Shown piece by piece: positions 34,831-43,640 of a DNA stretch of 64,000 bases; positions within the stretch are counted from its first letter, which is position 1; each line of letters begins with the position of its first letter. The DNA lies in NCBI GenBank assembly GCA_963662815.2, contig CAXXWA010000032.1:1-64000 (forward strand), given 5' to 3'. The translations under genes were made by a program, and so were the position numbers. The notes beneath the pieces are model-generated. The model saw only the letters and a list, made by a program, of their open reading frames with translations. It was not told the origin of the DNA and searched no databases. Source of the DNA: JAPPHA01 sp963662815. GTDB lineage: Bacteria; Pseudomonadota; Alphaproteobacteria; Rhodobacterales; Rhodobacteraceae.

Positions 34831-35514
34831 TTGATCGCGCTTGATGTCCTGTCCGATCCGGTCTGCCCGTGGTGCTACATCGGGAAACGCCTGTTGGACA
34901 CTGCACTGGAGGAGAGCCCGGACCTCGATGTCACGGTCACTTGGCGCGCCTTCCAGCTCAATCCATCCATGCCGGCGAGCGGAATGGACCGGCGAACCTA
35001 TCTCTGCAAGAAATTTGGCGGCGCGGATGCGGCCGAGCGCGCCTACGGGCATATTGAAGCATCTGCAAGGCAAGCCGGCCTCGACATCAGGTTCGACGCC
35101 ATCAAGCGCACGCCAAATACGCTCGACGCTCACCGGCTGATCCGATTCGCGGGCAGAAGGGAGCGCCAGGGCGCGATGGTGGACCGCCTGTTCCGCGCGT
35201 ACTTCCTGGAGGGATTGGACATTTCCGACCCGAGGACTCTCGTGAAACTCTCTGCGGATTCAGGCTTGGACGCTGACGAGTGCGAGCGGTTTCTGGCGGG
35301 TTCCGAGGCCAGGAACGAAGTCCTCTCCGAGGACATCCGTGCCCGTAGGAGCGGCGTCGCAGGCGTTCCCTGCTATTTTTCTTCCGGAGCACTTGTCGCG
35401 AACGGCGCACGTCCAACCGAATTCTGGATAGCGACCCTTCGCTCCATGTCCGGCACCCGAACCGGAAAACCCTTCGAGCGAAGGGAATCCGGGAATTCGG
35501 CTCCGGGAAATTGA
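34831..35514 (+). CDS. DsbA-family thioredoxin-fold protein (FrnE / HCCA-isomerase-like)
   Basis: A cytoplasmic DsbA-fold protein of 227 residues if started at the TTG at 34831, which has GAAAGGGG just upstream and gives the usual N-terminus (IALDVLSDPVCPWCYIGK). A GTG at 34783 is an alternative. The CPWC motif (Cys about 12 and 15) is a thioredoxin-type active site, and the cis-Pro loop is seen as SGVAGVPCYFSSG. The pattern fits FrnE-like oxidoreductases rather than periplasmic DsbA, as there is no signal peptide. It ends 13 bases before the exporter gene, so the two may form an operon. Confidence 0.86.
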   Translation: MIALDVLSDPVCPWCYIGKRLLDTALEESPDLDVTVTWRAFQLNPSMPASGMDRRTYLCKKFGGADAAERAYGHIEASARQAGLDIRFDAIKRTPNTLDAHRLIRFAGRRERQGAMVDRLFRAYFLEGLDISDPRTLVKLSADSGLDADECERFLAGSEARNEVLSEDIRARRSGVAGVPCYFSSGALVANGARPTEFWIATLRSMSGTRTGKPFERRESGNSAPGN

Positions 35515-35527
35515 TGCTGGCGTCCGC

Positions 35528-36751
35528 ATGAAGGCGAATCAACCGTCCAACGCCGAGTTCATTGCGCTCGTCGCCGTCCTGACGTCCATGGTCGCCTTTT
35601 CGACGGACGCGATGCTTCCCGCGCTCCCGGAATTGGGCGCCGACCTAAGGCTTGCGAACGTAAATCACGCTCAACTGGTCGTCTCCGTCTTCATTGTCGG
35701 AACGGGATGCGGGCAACTCATATCGGGGCCGTTGTCGGACGCGTACGGAAGAAAACCGGTTCTCTGTATCGGCCTGATCCTTTTTCTTGCTTCGTGTTAT
35801 TGGGCATTCGAAGCAGACTCATTCGCCTCACTGCTTGCGGCTCGCTTCGTTCAGGGCCTCGGCGTGTCCGCGCCAAGGACCGTAACCATGGCGATGGTCC
35901 GGGATCTCCATAGCGGACGTGCAATGGCGCGGGTCGTTTCGTTCGCGCTCATGCTGTTCGTGCTCGTTCCGGCCGTCGCACCCTACATCGGACAGTCAAT
36001 CATGCTCGGCCTTGGCTGGCGATATATCTTCGTTGCGTTTCAAATGGTTGCGCTGGTGACCGTCCTTTGGCTCGTGATCCGGCAACCGGAAACGCTGGCC
36101 ACGGACGGCCGGATCAGGTTTCGTCCGTCCGCCATTCTCGGAGCCGTAGGGGAAGTGTTCTCGATGCGGCGCGTCGTCACGTGCACGATCACGCTGACGT
36201 TGTCCTATACATGCATCTTCGCATATCTGGTCACGGCGCAGCAAGCTTATGTGGACTGGCTGGGCGCCGGCCACGACTTCCCATTCTACTTCGCACTGGT
36301 CGCCCTCTTTGCCGGAAGCGCCGGGTTCCTGAATGCGGTTCTGGTAGGTCGCTACGGCATGCGCCGCCTCGCGAGCATCGGCCTGTTTTCGATGTTCCTG
36401 CTTTCCGCAGTCACGGCATACGTCGTGTTCGCGGACTTCTTGTCAGGGAAAATCCTTCTGTGGTCGTTCGTGGGTTGGAGCGCAGGAATCTTCTTCCTGC
36501 TTGGCCTCTGCCTCGCAAACCTGAACGCGCTCGCGCTCGAACCGGTTGGCCACATTGCGGGAACCGCGTCCTCGATCATCGGCGCGGTGTCAACGATTCT
36601 CTGCCTCGCGATCGCCGTCCCGATCGGCCAACTCTTCGACGGCACCGGCTTTCCGCTCATTGCAGGAGTCGCGGTCTGTTCAGGGCTCGCGTTCGTCCTG
36701 AATGTCACGATGCCGTTGCAGCCGCATCTGAAACCGACCGGCGAGCAATGA
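35528..36751 (+). CDS. Bcr/CflA-type multidrug efflux MFS transporter
   Basis: A 407-residue, 12-segment major facilitator exporter. The N-terminal STDAMLPALPELGADL and the loop GPLSDAYGRKPVLCIGL with its MFS motif, followed by ARFVQGLGVSAPRTVTMAMVRDL, are characteristic of the Bcr/CflA drug-efflux group. It lies 13 bases after the FrnE-like gene. Its last 47 bases overlap the 3' end of mfd on the opposite strand, so the two genes are convergent and share coding sequence. Confidence 0.9.
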   Translation: MKANQPSNAEFIALVAVLTSMVAFSTDAMLPALPELGADLRLANVNHAQLVVSVFIVGTGCGQLISGPLSDAYGRKPVLCIGLILFLASCYWAFEADSFASLLAARFVQGLGVSAPRTVTMAMVRDLHSGRAMARVVSFALMLFVLVPAVAPYIGQSIMLGLGWRYIFVAFQMVALVTVLWLVIRQPETLATDGRIRFRPSAILGAVGEVFSMRRVVTCTITLTLSYTCIFAYLVTAQQAYVDWLGAGHDFPFYFALVALFAGSAGFLNAVLVGRYGMRRLASIGLFSMFLLSAVTAYVVFADFLSGKILLWSFVGWSAGIFFLLGLCLANLNALALEPVGHIAGTASSIIGAVSTILCLAIAVPIGQLFDGTGFPLIAGVAVCSGLAFVLNVTMPLQPHLKPTGEQ

Positions 36752-39700
36752 TTTCGATATCCCTGGCTACGATCAGCGCGCCCTTCACGCGAAGCTCTTC
36801 ATCGGCCCAGTCTCGCCGAACGATCAACTGGCTGCCGCGAACCTTCGCCAGGCCGCGCTGTTTCTCGATATACCTGGCCAGGCCCGCGGGGTCCGGGAAG
36901 CTGTCGTCGTGAAAGTGAATTACGGCACCCTTCTTTCCGGCCTCGAACTTCCCGATTCCCGCATTCCTGCAGGACGCCTTGATCCGGACGATCCTGAGAA
37001 GCATCTTCACTTCCGGCGGCAGTTTGCCAAAGCGATCAACGAGTTCCGAGGCGAAGCGCTCGACCGCGGTACGTTCGGAAACGCCCGCCAATCGGCGGTA
37101 CAGACCCATCCGGACATCCTGGTCGGCAACGTATGACTCTGGAATCAGGACCGGGACGCCGAGATTGATGTGCGGAACCCGGTTGTCGTCCTCGACCTCG
37201 CTCTCCTCCCCTGTCTTCAAGCGAGCCACCGAGTCTTCCAGCATGTCGCGGTACAGTTCCAGACCGACTTCTCGGACGTCGCCGGATTGCTCTTCGCCGA
37301 GCAGGTTGCCGGCTCCGCGCATGTCGAGGTCACGGCTGGCAAGCGAGAACCCTGCCCCAAGGCTGTCGAGCGAGCTGATTATCCGGAGTCGCTTTTCCGC
37401 TGCCGGATGCAGCCTCGCTCCGCCCTTGGTCATGAGATACGCGTATGCGCGTACCCGGGACCTCCCCACCCTGCCCCTGATCTGATAAAGCTGCGCGAGA
37501 CCGAACAAGTCGGGCCGGTAAACGATCATCGTGTTCGCTGTCGGAATGTCGAGGCCGTTCGCGGCGATTGACGTCGCCACGAGCACATCGAAGTCCCCGT
37601 CGTAGAAGGCGTTCATTCGTCCGTCGAGTTCCCGCGTCGACAGCCTGCTGTGCGCGATCTGATAGTCGACTTCAGGGACATGGTTCTCGAGAAAGTCCGC
37701 AATTTCGGCAATGTCGGAAATGCGCGGAACGATGAGAAAGCTCTGTCCTCCCCTGTAGCGTTCCCTGAGCAGCGCTTCGCGGGCGGTCACTGCATCGAAG
37801 CTGCTGTAAAATGTGCGCACTGCGAGTCTGTCGACAGGCGGAGTGGAGATCAGCGAAAGGTCGCGAAGTCCGACAAGAGACATCTGGAGGGTGCGGGGAA
37901 TCGGCGTCGCGGTCATCGTGAGGACATGCACATCGGCCCGCAGTTCCTTGAGGCGCTCCTTGTGGGCAACCCCGAAGTTCTGTTCCTCGTCAATGATGAG
38001 AAGACCGAGATTCGAGAACTTGACCGTCTTTGACAGAACGGCATGGGATGCGATTACGACGCACGCGCGTCCCGCTGCGATTGTTTCGCGCGTGTCAGCC
38101 GCCTCGGCGGCCGGAACGAATCGGGAAAGTCTGCAAATGTCGATTGAAGTGCCCCTGAACCGGTCCTGGAATGTCGTGAAGTGCTGCCGAGCAAGAAGAG
38201 TGGTCGGGCAGACCACGGCGACCTGCATCCCTTTCGCAGCAGCGACGTAGGCGGCGCGGAGCGCAACTTCCGTCTTGCCGAATCCGACGTCCCCGCAGAT
38301 CAGGCGATCCATCGGGCGGCCAGACGCAAGATCGCCAAGGACCGCCTCAATCGCCTCAATCTGGTCTTCGGTCTCAGGGTATGGAAAGCGGGCGCAAAAC
38401 CTGTCCCACCCGCCGTCCGGAGGTTCGAGGACCGGTGCGGGTTGCGTTTGTCGCATCGCCGCGATGCGCAGCAGGCGCACCGCCATGTCGCGGATGCGGT
38501 TGCGGAGCCGCGCCTTTCGCCGCTGCCAGGCGCCGGCTCCGAGCCGGTCGAGGGGCGCGGTTTCCTGGCCATACCTGCTGAGCAGCTCGATATTCTCCGC
38601 GGGAAGAAAGAGCTTGTCGCCGCGTGCGTATTCGAGCTTGAGGCACTCGTGGGGCGCGCCGCCAATCTCGATCGTGACGAGCCCCCTGAAGCAGCCGATG
38701 CCATGATCGACATGGACTACCAGGTCGCCGTCCGTCAGGCCGCGCGCTTCCGTAAGAAAATTCCTGGCCCTTTTTCGGTGGACGGGCGAGCGAATCAGCC
38801 TGTCGCCCAGGATGTCCTGTTCGCTGATGACCGTCATGCCAGGCGCTTCGAAACCGAACTCCAGCGGCCATACTGTTAGGCAAATGCTCTCCGGGCCCTC
38901 GCGCCTGTCGCGCCAGGTCGCGATCTTGACGAAATTCGGTATGCCTTGGTCGGCCAGCGTGTCGGCCATGCGTTCGCGCGAACCCTCGGAATAACAGGCA
39001 ATGACAACATGGCCGTGGCTTCGGCGGTCGATCACATGTGCTGCGAATTCGCCGAAGAGGTCGGACTCTGGATTCTGCCGCTCGGCGGCAAAGTTTCGCC
39101 CCGCAATTCCCTGCCGACGATCCGGATCTGATGCTCGCGACGGCAGCGGCGAGAAAACCCGCACGTCGCGTCCCGAAAGCAGTTCCCTGATCCGCCCTGC
39201 ATCGAGATAGAGTCGGTCGGGCGGACACGGGTAGTATTTTCCGGCGATGTCGGTTCGGTCCGAAATCGCGGCAACGCGCGCATCATACTGATCGGAAATC
39301 GTCTCCCAACGCTTCTGGTGGGTCGCCTCGAGTCCGTCATCCATGCAGACAGGTGCATTCGGAACGTAGTCGAGAAGGTTATCCAACCGGGCGTGAAAAA
39401 ACGGAAGCCAGTGCTCGATTCCCTGGATTTTCCGACCTTCGCTCACCGCCTCGTAGAGCGTGTCGTCGTGTCGCGCGGCGCCGAATTCCGAGCGGTAGCT
39501 CACGCGGAATCGCGCGATCGAATCCTCGTCGAAGAACACTTCGCTGACGGGGGCGAACTCGACCCGCGCAAGCCTTCTGGTAGACCTCTGCGTTTCCGGG
39601 TCAAATCGCCTTGCTGCATCCAACTTGTCGCCAAAGAGATCGAGCCTCACGGGGGAGCGCATCCCAGGCGGAAACACGTCGATCAGGCCTCCCCGAACCG

Positions 39701-40238
39701 AATAATCTCCCGGTTCCGTGACCGTCGGCGTACGGGAAAATCCCATCCGTCGAAAGTAGGCGTGGAGCATGTCGAGGTCGATACGTTGTCCCACACTGGC
39801 GGTTATCGAGGAATCCGCCAGCACATCGCGCGCGGGAACGGACTGGCAGACCGAGCTGACTGTGGCGAGCAGGACTGCGGGATGGCGTTTTCGTTCGGCA
39901 AGGCGCGACAGGGTCGCCATCCTCTGTGCCGTAACGCCGGGGTTAGGGGATATCCGGTCGTAGGGAAGGCAGTCCCAGGCGGGAAACCTGTAGACCAGGA
40001 CATCCGGTGCGAAAAACGCGAGCGCGGCCGCCATCTCGGAGAACCGGCGATCGTCCCGCGCCACGAACACGACAGGTGTTTCCACCTTGCGCGCGAGTTC
40101 CGAGAGGACCGCAGCGTCATAACCCTCGGGCACGCCGCCAATCACTGACCCCAGTTTTCCGCTTGATTCCCTAGCCAGGACATTCATGTGGCGCAGGTAT
40201 CTGACAACCATGCCATCTGCAACAGAATCCCAGCCCAC
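36705..40238 (-). CDS. mfd: Transcription-repair coupling factor
   Basis: A 1177-residue Mfd, close to the usual 1150. It releases RNA polymerase stalled at DNA damage and recruits UvrA. Visible parts are the UvrB-like N-terminal region (FPAWDCLPYDRISPNPG), the RNA-polymerase-binding domain with GDLVVHVDHGIGCFRGL, the motor domain with Walker A ICGDVGFGKTEVALRAA and the box LLIIDEEQNFGV, motif TMTATPIPRTLQMSL, and the C-terminal RGRVGRSRVRAYAYL and TRCF domain. The start ATG at 40238 is plausible; a second ATG about 17 codons later could also serve. No break is seen. Confidence 0.96.
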   Translation of the reverse strand: MGWDSVADGMVVRYLRHMNVLARESSGKLGSVIGGVPEGYDAAVLSELARKVETPVVFVARDDRRFSEMAAALAFFAPDVLVYRFPAWDCLPYDRISPNPGVTAQRMATLSRLAERKRHPAVLLATVSSVCQSVPARDVLADSSITASVGQRIDLDMLHAYFRRMGFSRTPTVTEPGDYSVRGGLIDVFPPGMRSPVRLDLFGDKLDAARRFDPETQRSTRRLARVEFAPVSEVFFDEDSIARFRVSYRSEFGAARHDDTLYEAVSEGRKIQGIEHWLPFFHARLDNLLDYVPNAPVCMDDGLEATHQKRWETISDQYDARVAAISDRTDIAGKYYPCPPDRLYLDAGRIRELLSGRDVRVFSPLPSRASDPDRRQGIAGRNFAAERQNPESDLFGEFAAHVIDRRSHGHVVIACYSEGSRERMADTLADQGIPNFVKIATWRDRREGPESICLTVWPLEFGFEAPGMTVISEQDILGDRLIRSPVHRKRARNFLTEARGLTDGDLVVHVDHGIGCFRGLVTIEIGGAPHECLKLEYARGDKLFLPAENIELLSRYGQETAPLDRLGAGAWQRRKARLRNRIRDMAVRLLRIAAMRQTQPAPVLEPPDGGWDRFCARFPYPETEDQIEAIEAVLGDLASGRPMDRLICGDVGFGKTEVALRAAYVAAAKGMQVAVVCPTTLLARQHFTTFQDRFRGTSIDICRLSRFVPAAEAADTRETIAAGRACVVIASHAVLSKTVKFSNLGLLIIDEEQNFGVAHKERLKELRADVHVLTMTATPIPRTLQMSLVGLRDLSLISTPPVDRLAVRTFYSSFDAVTAREALLRERYRGGQSFLIVPRISDIAEIADFLENHVPEVDYQIAHSRLSTRELDGRMNAFYDGDFDVLVATSIAANGLDIPTANTMIVYRPDLFGLAQLYQIRGRVGRSRVRAYAYLMTKGGARLHPAAEKRLRIISSLDSLGAGFSLASRDLDMRGAGNLLGEEQSGDVREVGLELYRDMLEDSVARLKTGEESEVEDDNRVPHINLGVPVLIPESYVADQDVRMGLYRRLAGVSERTAVERFASELVDRFGKLPPEVKMLLRIVRIKASCRNAGIGKFEAGKKGAVIHFHDDSFPDPAGLARYIEKQRGLAKVRGSQLIVRRDWADEELRVKGALIVARDIEIIARRSVSDAAATAS

Positions 40239-40439
40239 GTATTTTCTCCGATACTGTAGAAATAGACTTGAAACTACTGTTAAAATGTAATTATTTGAAT
40301 TGTGAATTTGAGGCGACTCGGCACGACGACTTGTCTTTGGTCACCGGTCAATGCCGAATGCGGGAAGACATTACGGCAATGTCCCTACTCGTCCCTGCGC
40401 CTATTCGTAATGGATTGGCGTCATCGCATGAATTGTATG

Positions 40440-40844
40440 CTGAATTACCCTAAGCCGATGCTTCACCTGAGGAAGTTCTGGACATTCGCGAGGTGCGCAT
40501 CGCGCTCGAGACGCATGCGCTGAAGCTTGCAATCCCGGCGACTGGTCCCGGAAGAGTTCGCCGAGGCAAGAAACACTCTCAGAGGCCATAACAAGGCCGA
40601 AGCGCCGGAAGATGGTCGGACATGGATGCGAGGTTTCACGTAGCCCTGCGAGTGCGGACGGCTGATGGTGCTGGTTCGCGAAAACCACCTTCATTTCAAC
40701 CGTTACGCGAGAATCTCGGTGTCTGTAACGGTAGGCAAGGACCGGCCCCAAAAAAGAACGCTGGCGGCTCCTCGAATTCTACCAGACGGAAAAGCCGTTG
40801 CAGCCGTCAAATTCCTGGAGCAGCATATCCGGAGCACGCAATAG
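40440..40844 (+). pseudogene. GntR/FadR-type regulator, decayed FCD domain
   Basis: Three short blocks in different frames align in order with the FCD ligand-binding domain of FadR-type repressors. They are EEVLDIREVRIALETHALKLAIP (about 40468-40536), then EEFAEARNTL in the next frame, and CGRLMVLVRENHLHFNRYAR (about 40650-40710), followed after another shift by KERWRLLEFYQTEKAVAAV and KFLEQHIRSTQ ending in TAG at 40842-40844. There is also a stop in the middle. The N-terminal DNA-binding domain cannot be recognised upstream. It lies directly upstream of the tautomerase and aminotransferase genes, which it probably once controlled (inference). Confidence 0.75.
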
Positions 40845-40945
40845 GTCCTGCACGCCAATATCAGCCGCACGGCGACCAGGCGCTGACGACGCATCTGGAA
40901 ATGAACCGGGATTCGCAGGAACCATTCTGGCAAGGGAGACGACAA

Positions 40946-41134
40946 ATACAGATGATACGAGTGGAACTGTCCAATGGACGCACCAAGGCCCAGAAGCGGG
41001 CATTCGTCGAGGACGTGACCAAGGCAATGGGCAGGCACTGTAACTGCGCCGCGGAATTTGTCCAAGTTGTCTTTTTCGACGTGGACAACTCCGATTGGGC
41101 GGTTGCAGGGAAGTTTCTGAGCGACCCGAAATGA
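40946..41134 (+). pseudogene. 4-oxalocrotonate tautomerase-family protein, start codon and Pro1 apparently lost
   Basis: A small protein with the tautomerase pattern RVELSNGRTKAQKRAFVEDV and FVQVVFFDVDNSDWAVAGK, normal for this family. Active members start Met-Pro, and the freed Pro is the catalytic base. Here the first ATG (40952) encodes Met-Ile-Arg. Six bases earlier, where a family start would lie, the sequence reads ATA CAG instead of ATG CCG, and GGGAG sits seven bases before that ATA, the ideal ribosome-site distance. So the original start and catalytic residue both look mutated. From ATG 40952 the gene would yield 60 residues without Pro1. It overlaps the next gene as ATGA. Confidence 0.65.
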
Positions 41135-41952
41135 CTGCTCTCGTCGGCCAACTTGCGCGCGAGGGCAAGCTGGCGCCTGATCCCCGCAATCTTGACAACA
41201 AGGTCTATGTCAATGGCGCAACGGTCCACCGCGACGATGCGGTGGTTCCGGTGTGCGACAGCGGTTTCATGCTTGGCGACGGCGTCTGGGAAGGCATTCG
41301 CCTGCACAAGGGTGCCCTCCTCTACATCGAAGATCACCTTACACAGCTCTTCACCGGGGCCAAGTGCATAGGGATGGACCTTCCTTGGGGACCGGACCAC
41401 TTCATTTCGGCCCTGCGGCAAGTGGCGCGCGTGAACGGCATGCACCATGGCGTGCAAATGCGCCTCATCCTGTCGCGCGGCACCCGGATCATATGCGACC
41501 AGGATCCGCGGCTCTGCACCAGGGGTCCGACACTGGTGAACATTCCTGAACACAAGGACGAAGGGACCGACGAAGAGGTCGCGCCGCTGCGCCTGATCTC
41601 GGTCCATCAACGCAGTGGCCTTCCGGACACGCGGGATCTGAATTCGCTTTCCAAGCTCAACTGTATCCTGGCCATGCTGTCGGTCATGCATTCGGAGGCT
41701 GACGAAGCCTTGATGATGGACGTCCATGGCTTCGTGAACACCTGCAATTCGGTCAACTTCTTCATTGTCCGGGATGGCGAGGTTTGGACGTCCTCAGGCG
41801 ACTACTGCATGAACGGGATTACCCGCGCGAAGACGATCAAGGCTTGCGATCGGTTGGGAATCTCCTGCAGGCAAGGGAACTTCTCCATGGTCGACACCTA
41901 TTCCGCCGACGCGGCCTTCACCACCGGCACGACCCCGCCCGGTTTCGCGTAG
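41131..41952 (+). CDS. Class IV aminotransferase (BCAT/D-amino-acid type), probably C-terminally truncated
   Basis: A 273-residue PLP enzyme of fold type IV. Typical parts are VYVNGATVHRDDAVVPVCDSG followed by FMLGDGVWEGIRL, the PLP-lysine stretch SLSKLNCILAM, and SVNFFIVRDGEVWTSSGDYC with GITRAKTIKACDRLG. In complete members the final block reads like 'EAFxTGTxxGLTPV' and runs 20-30 residues further. Here it is AFTTGTTPPGFA and then a stop, so the end looks cut by a small deletion or frameshift. The PLP-binding residues are present, but the loss of the final strand may abolish function. It is coupled by ATGA to the tautomerase remnant. Confidence 0.72.
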   Translation: MTALVGQLAREGKLAPDPRNLDNKVYVNGATVHRDDAVVPVCDSGFMLGDGVWEGIRLHKGALLYIEDHLTQLFTGAKCIGMDLPWGPDHFISALRQVARVNGMHHGVQMRLILSRGTRIICDQDPRLCTRGPTLVNIPEHKDEGTDEEVAPLRLISVHQRSGLPDTRDLNSLSKLNCILAMLSVMHSEADEALMMDVHGFVNTCNSVNFFIVRDGEVWTSSGDYCMNGITRAKTIKACDRLGISCRQGNFSMVDTYSADAAFTTGTTPPGFA

Positions 41953-42095
41953 AGCGCACGCCTTTCAATCGTTCCGTCCTGCCAGGCTGGCGACTCGGCG
42001 GCGGCATATTCCTTCCCCCCACCGGTTTGCAAATACGGCGAATCGACGCTTCGGCTGCCTCGCCGCCAATGCACGGGGTTCCCTTGCGACGCGCG

Positions 42096-43640
42096 TCACA
42101 ATTTCCGGATCTCTCCGGCGATCCGGTCCAGTCCGTCGCTGCCCTCTTCCTGCAGCGCGGCTTCCCGGAGACGCCTGATCCAGTCGGCAGCGTCAGCGCG
42201 ACCAGCGACCCGCTCCACCATGCCAGTGACCCTGTCGAACTTCGAAAGCCCCCGCGTGCGGGTATCCGAATACCCCTTGACGAGGCGGCGACAGCAGAGG
42301 ACCTCGGAGGCGAGCGCGGAATCCTCGGTGGCGGCCTCGCAGGCGCGGCCCAACCAGCGGTCCAAATGCGCTTGCTCCACGGCGTGGCGACGGGTCCGCC
42401 GACGATAGCGCTTCAAGCCGCCAAGCATGTACAGCAGGAGGAACGGTCCCAGTCGATCGGAGCGCAACCTGCGGCCTTTTGCTAACCGGCGACCGATCCA
42501 CGCCAACGCGCGGGCGTCCTCTTCCAGCTTTCGGCCCAACCCGGCCGGAAGGAGTCCGACGATGTCCTCCGCTCGCGGATGCAGGAACTCGGTCAAAAGC
42601 AGGACATGATCGGTACGCGCGCCCATTTCCTTCGCAATGCGGTTCGCCCTGGATTCGCGGGTCTTGAAATCCGCCACCCGAATGACATCGTCGTAGGCCA
42701 TGGCATTTGCGATGTACTTCGCTGCAGACTTCGTGAGAGCATGGTCGTCGGCGCCGGTGTCGCATGCGGCGAAGGGGATCAGGCGTTCGAGATATTCCTC
42801 GCCGTAGTCGAGATCCATGAACTCGACAACCTTGCGCAACCCGGCGATTGCAAGCGGCCGCGCGGGCGCCGGCAGGCCGTCGGTTCTTCGTGCGAGTTCC
42901 GTCCAGCGCTCGCGCAGATGTCCGGGTCCGGCAACGTCCGGCATGCGCCCGTCCGGCGCTTCCGCAGAAGCCGCCGTGTCATTGCCGTCGCAGCATGCGT
43001 CGAAGCCGGCGTTGAAGGCGCGCAGGCTTGCCTCCACGCCGGTCGAGCCGGACCGGATCGCGTCTTCGTAGGATTCCTTCGGAAACGGCAGGCATTCCGA
43101 CGCGGCCAGCGCTCCGAACAGCACGGCGGAGATGACCGCTCCGTTCTCGACCGCAAGCCGTTCCATGTCGAACGAGACGTACCGGGCGGCGGCAACCTCC
43201 GCCGCCGCGTGAACATCCGAGGCACTGGCGATTCCGTCTCCCGGCACGGCTTTTTCCGAAACCGTCAGCGCCCGGTGCGACGACGCGATCAGGACCGTCC
43301 GATCCGGCGACACGAAACCGCGCATGACCGCGCGCCCGGCTTCCATCAATTCGGCGGCAATCAGGATGTCGACATCGCCTGCCGCAGGCGCGAGAGCGAA
43401 AACCGGCTGGCCGTGCTCGGCTCTTGCCAATTCGAGGTAGTAGATTGTGGCGCCGGTTCGCTGCGCCACACCCGCGACCGAAGTCGCCTGGCAGGCGTAA
43501 CCCCGGGCACGGGCGAGCGCTTCGATCCATCCGGTCAGGACGCCGCCTCCCTGGCCGCCGACTGCCATGATGGCGAGCTTGATCACGTCGTCGTGCCGTT
43601 CCTCCGTCTGGCGAATCGTGTCAGGAACCGCGGCGTTCAT
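42096..43640 (-). CDS. iorB: Indolepyruvate ferredoxin oxidoreductase, beta-type subunit with DUF6537 domain
   Basis: A 514-residue partner of IorA. The N-terminal half is a pyruvate-oxidoreductase gamma domain (AIMAVGGQGGGVLTGWIEALA, then VAGVAQRTGATIYYLEL), and the C-terminal half is the helical DUF6537 region common in proteobacterial IorB. With IorA it oxidatively decarboxylates aryl pyruvates to acyl-CoA, passing electrons to ferredoxin. I chose the ATG at 43640 because it overlaps the iorA stop as ATGA, showing translational coupling; the open frame further upstream lies inside iorA. It is the last gene of the minus-strand arm of the catabolic cluster. Confidence 0.9.
   Translation of the reverse strand: MNAAVPDTIRQTEERHDDVIKLAIMAVGGQGGGVLTGWIEALARARGYACQATSVAGVAQRTGATIYYLELARAEHGQPVFALAPAAGDVDILIAAELMEAGRAVMRGFVSPDRTVLIASSHRALTVSEKAVPGDGIASASDVHAAAEVAAARYVSFDMERLAVENGAVISAVLFGALAASECLPFPKESYEDAIRSGSTGVEASLRAFNAGFDACCDGNDTAASAEAPDGRMPDVAGPGHLRERWTELARRTDGLPAPARPLAIAGLRKVVEFMDLDYGEEYLERLIPFAACDTGADDHALTKSAAKYIANAMAYDDVIRVADFKTRESRANRIAKEMGARTDHVLLLTEFLHPRAEDIVGLLPAGLGRKLEEDARALAWIGRRLAKGRRLRSDRLGPFLLLYMLGGLKRYRRRTRRHAVEQAHLDRWLGRACEAATEDSALASEVLCCRRLVKGYSDTRTRGLSKFDRVTGMVERVAGRADAADWIRRLREAALQEEGSDGLDRIAGEIRKL

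Noticed and set aside
36705..36751. The 47-base overlap of the exporter gene and mfd as a sign of a wrong gene end
   Set aside because: Both proteins keep family-typical lengths and ends, and tail-to-tail overlaps also occur elsewhere in this window (58821-58859).
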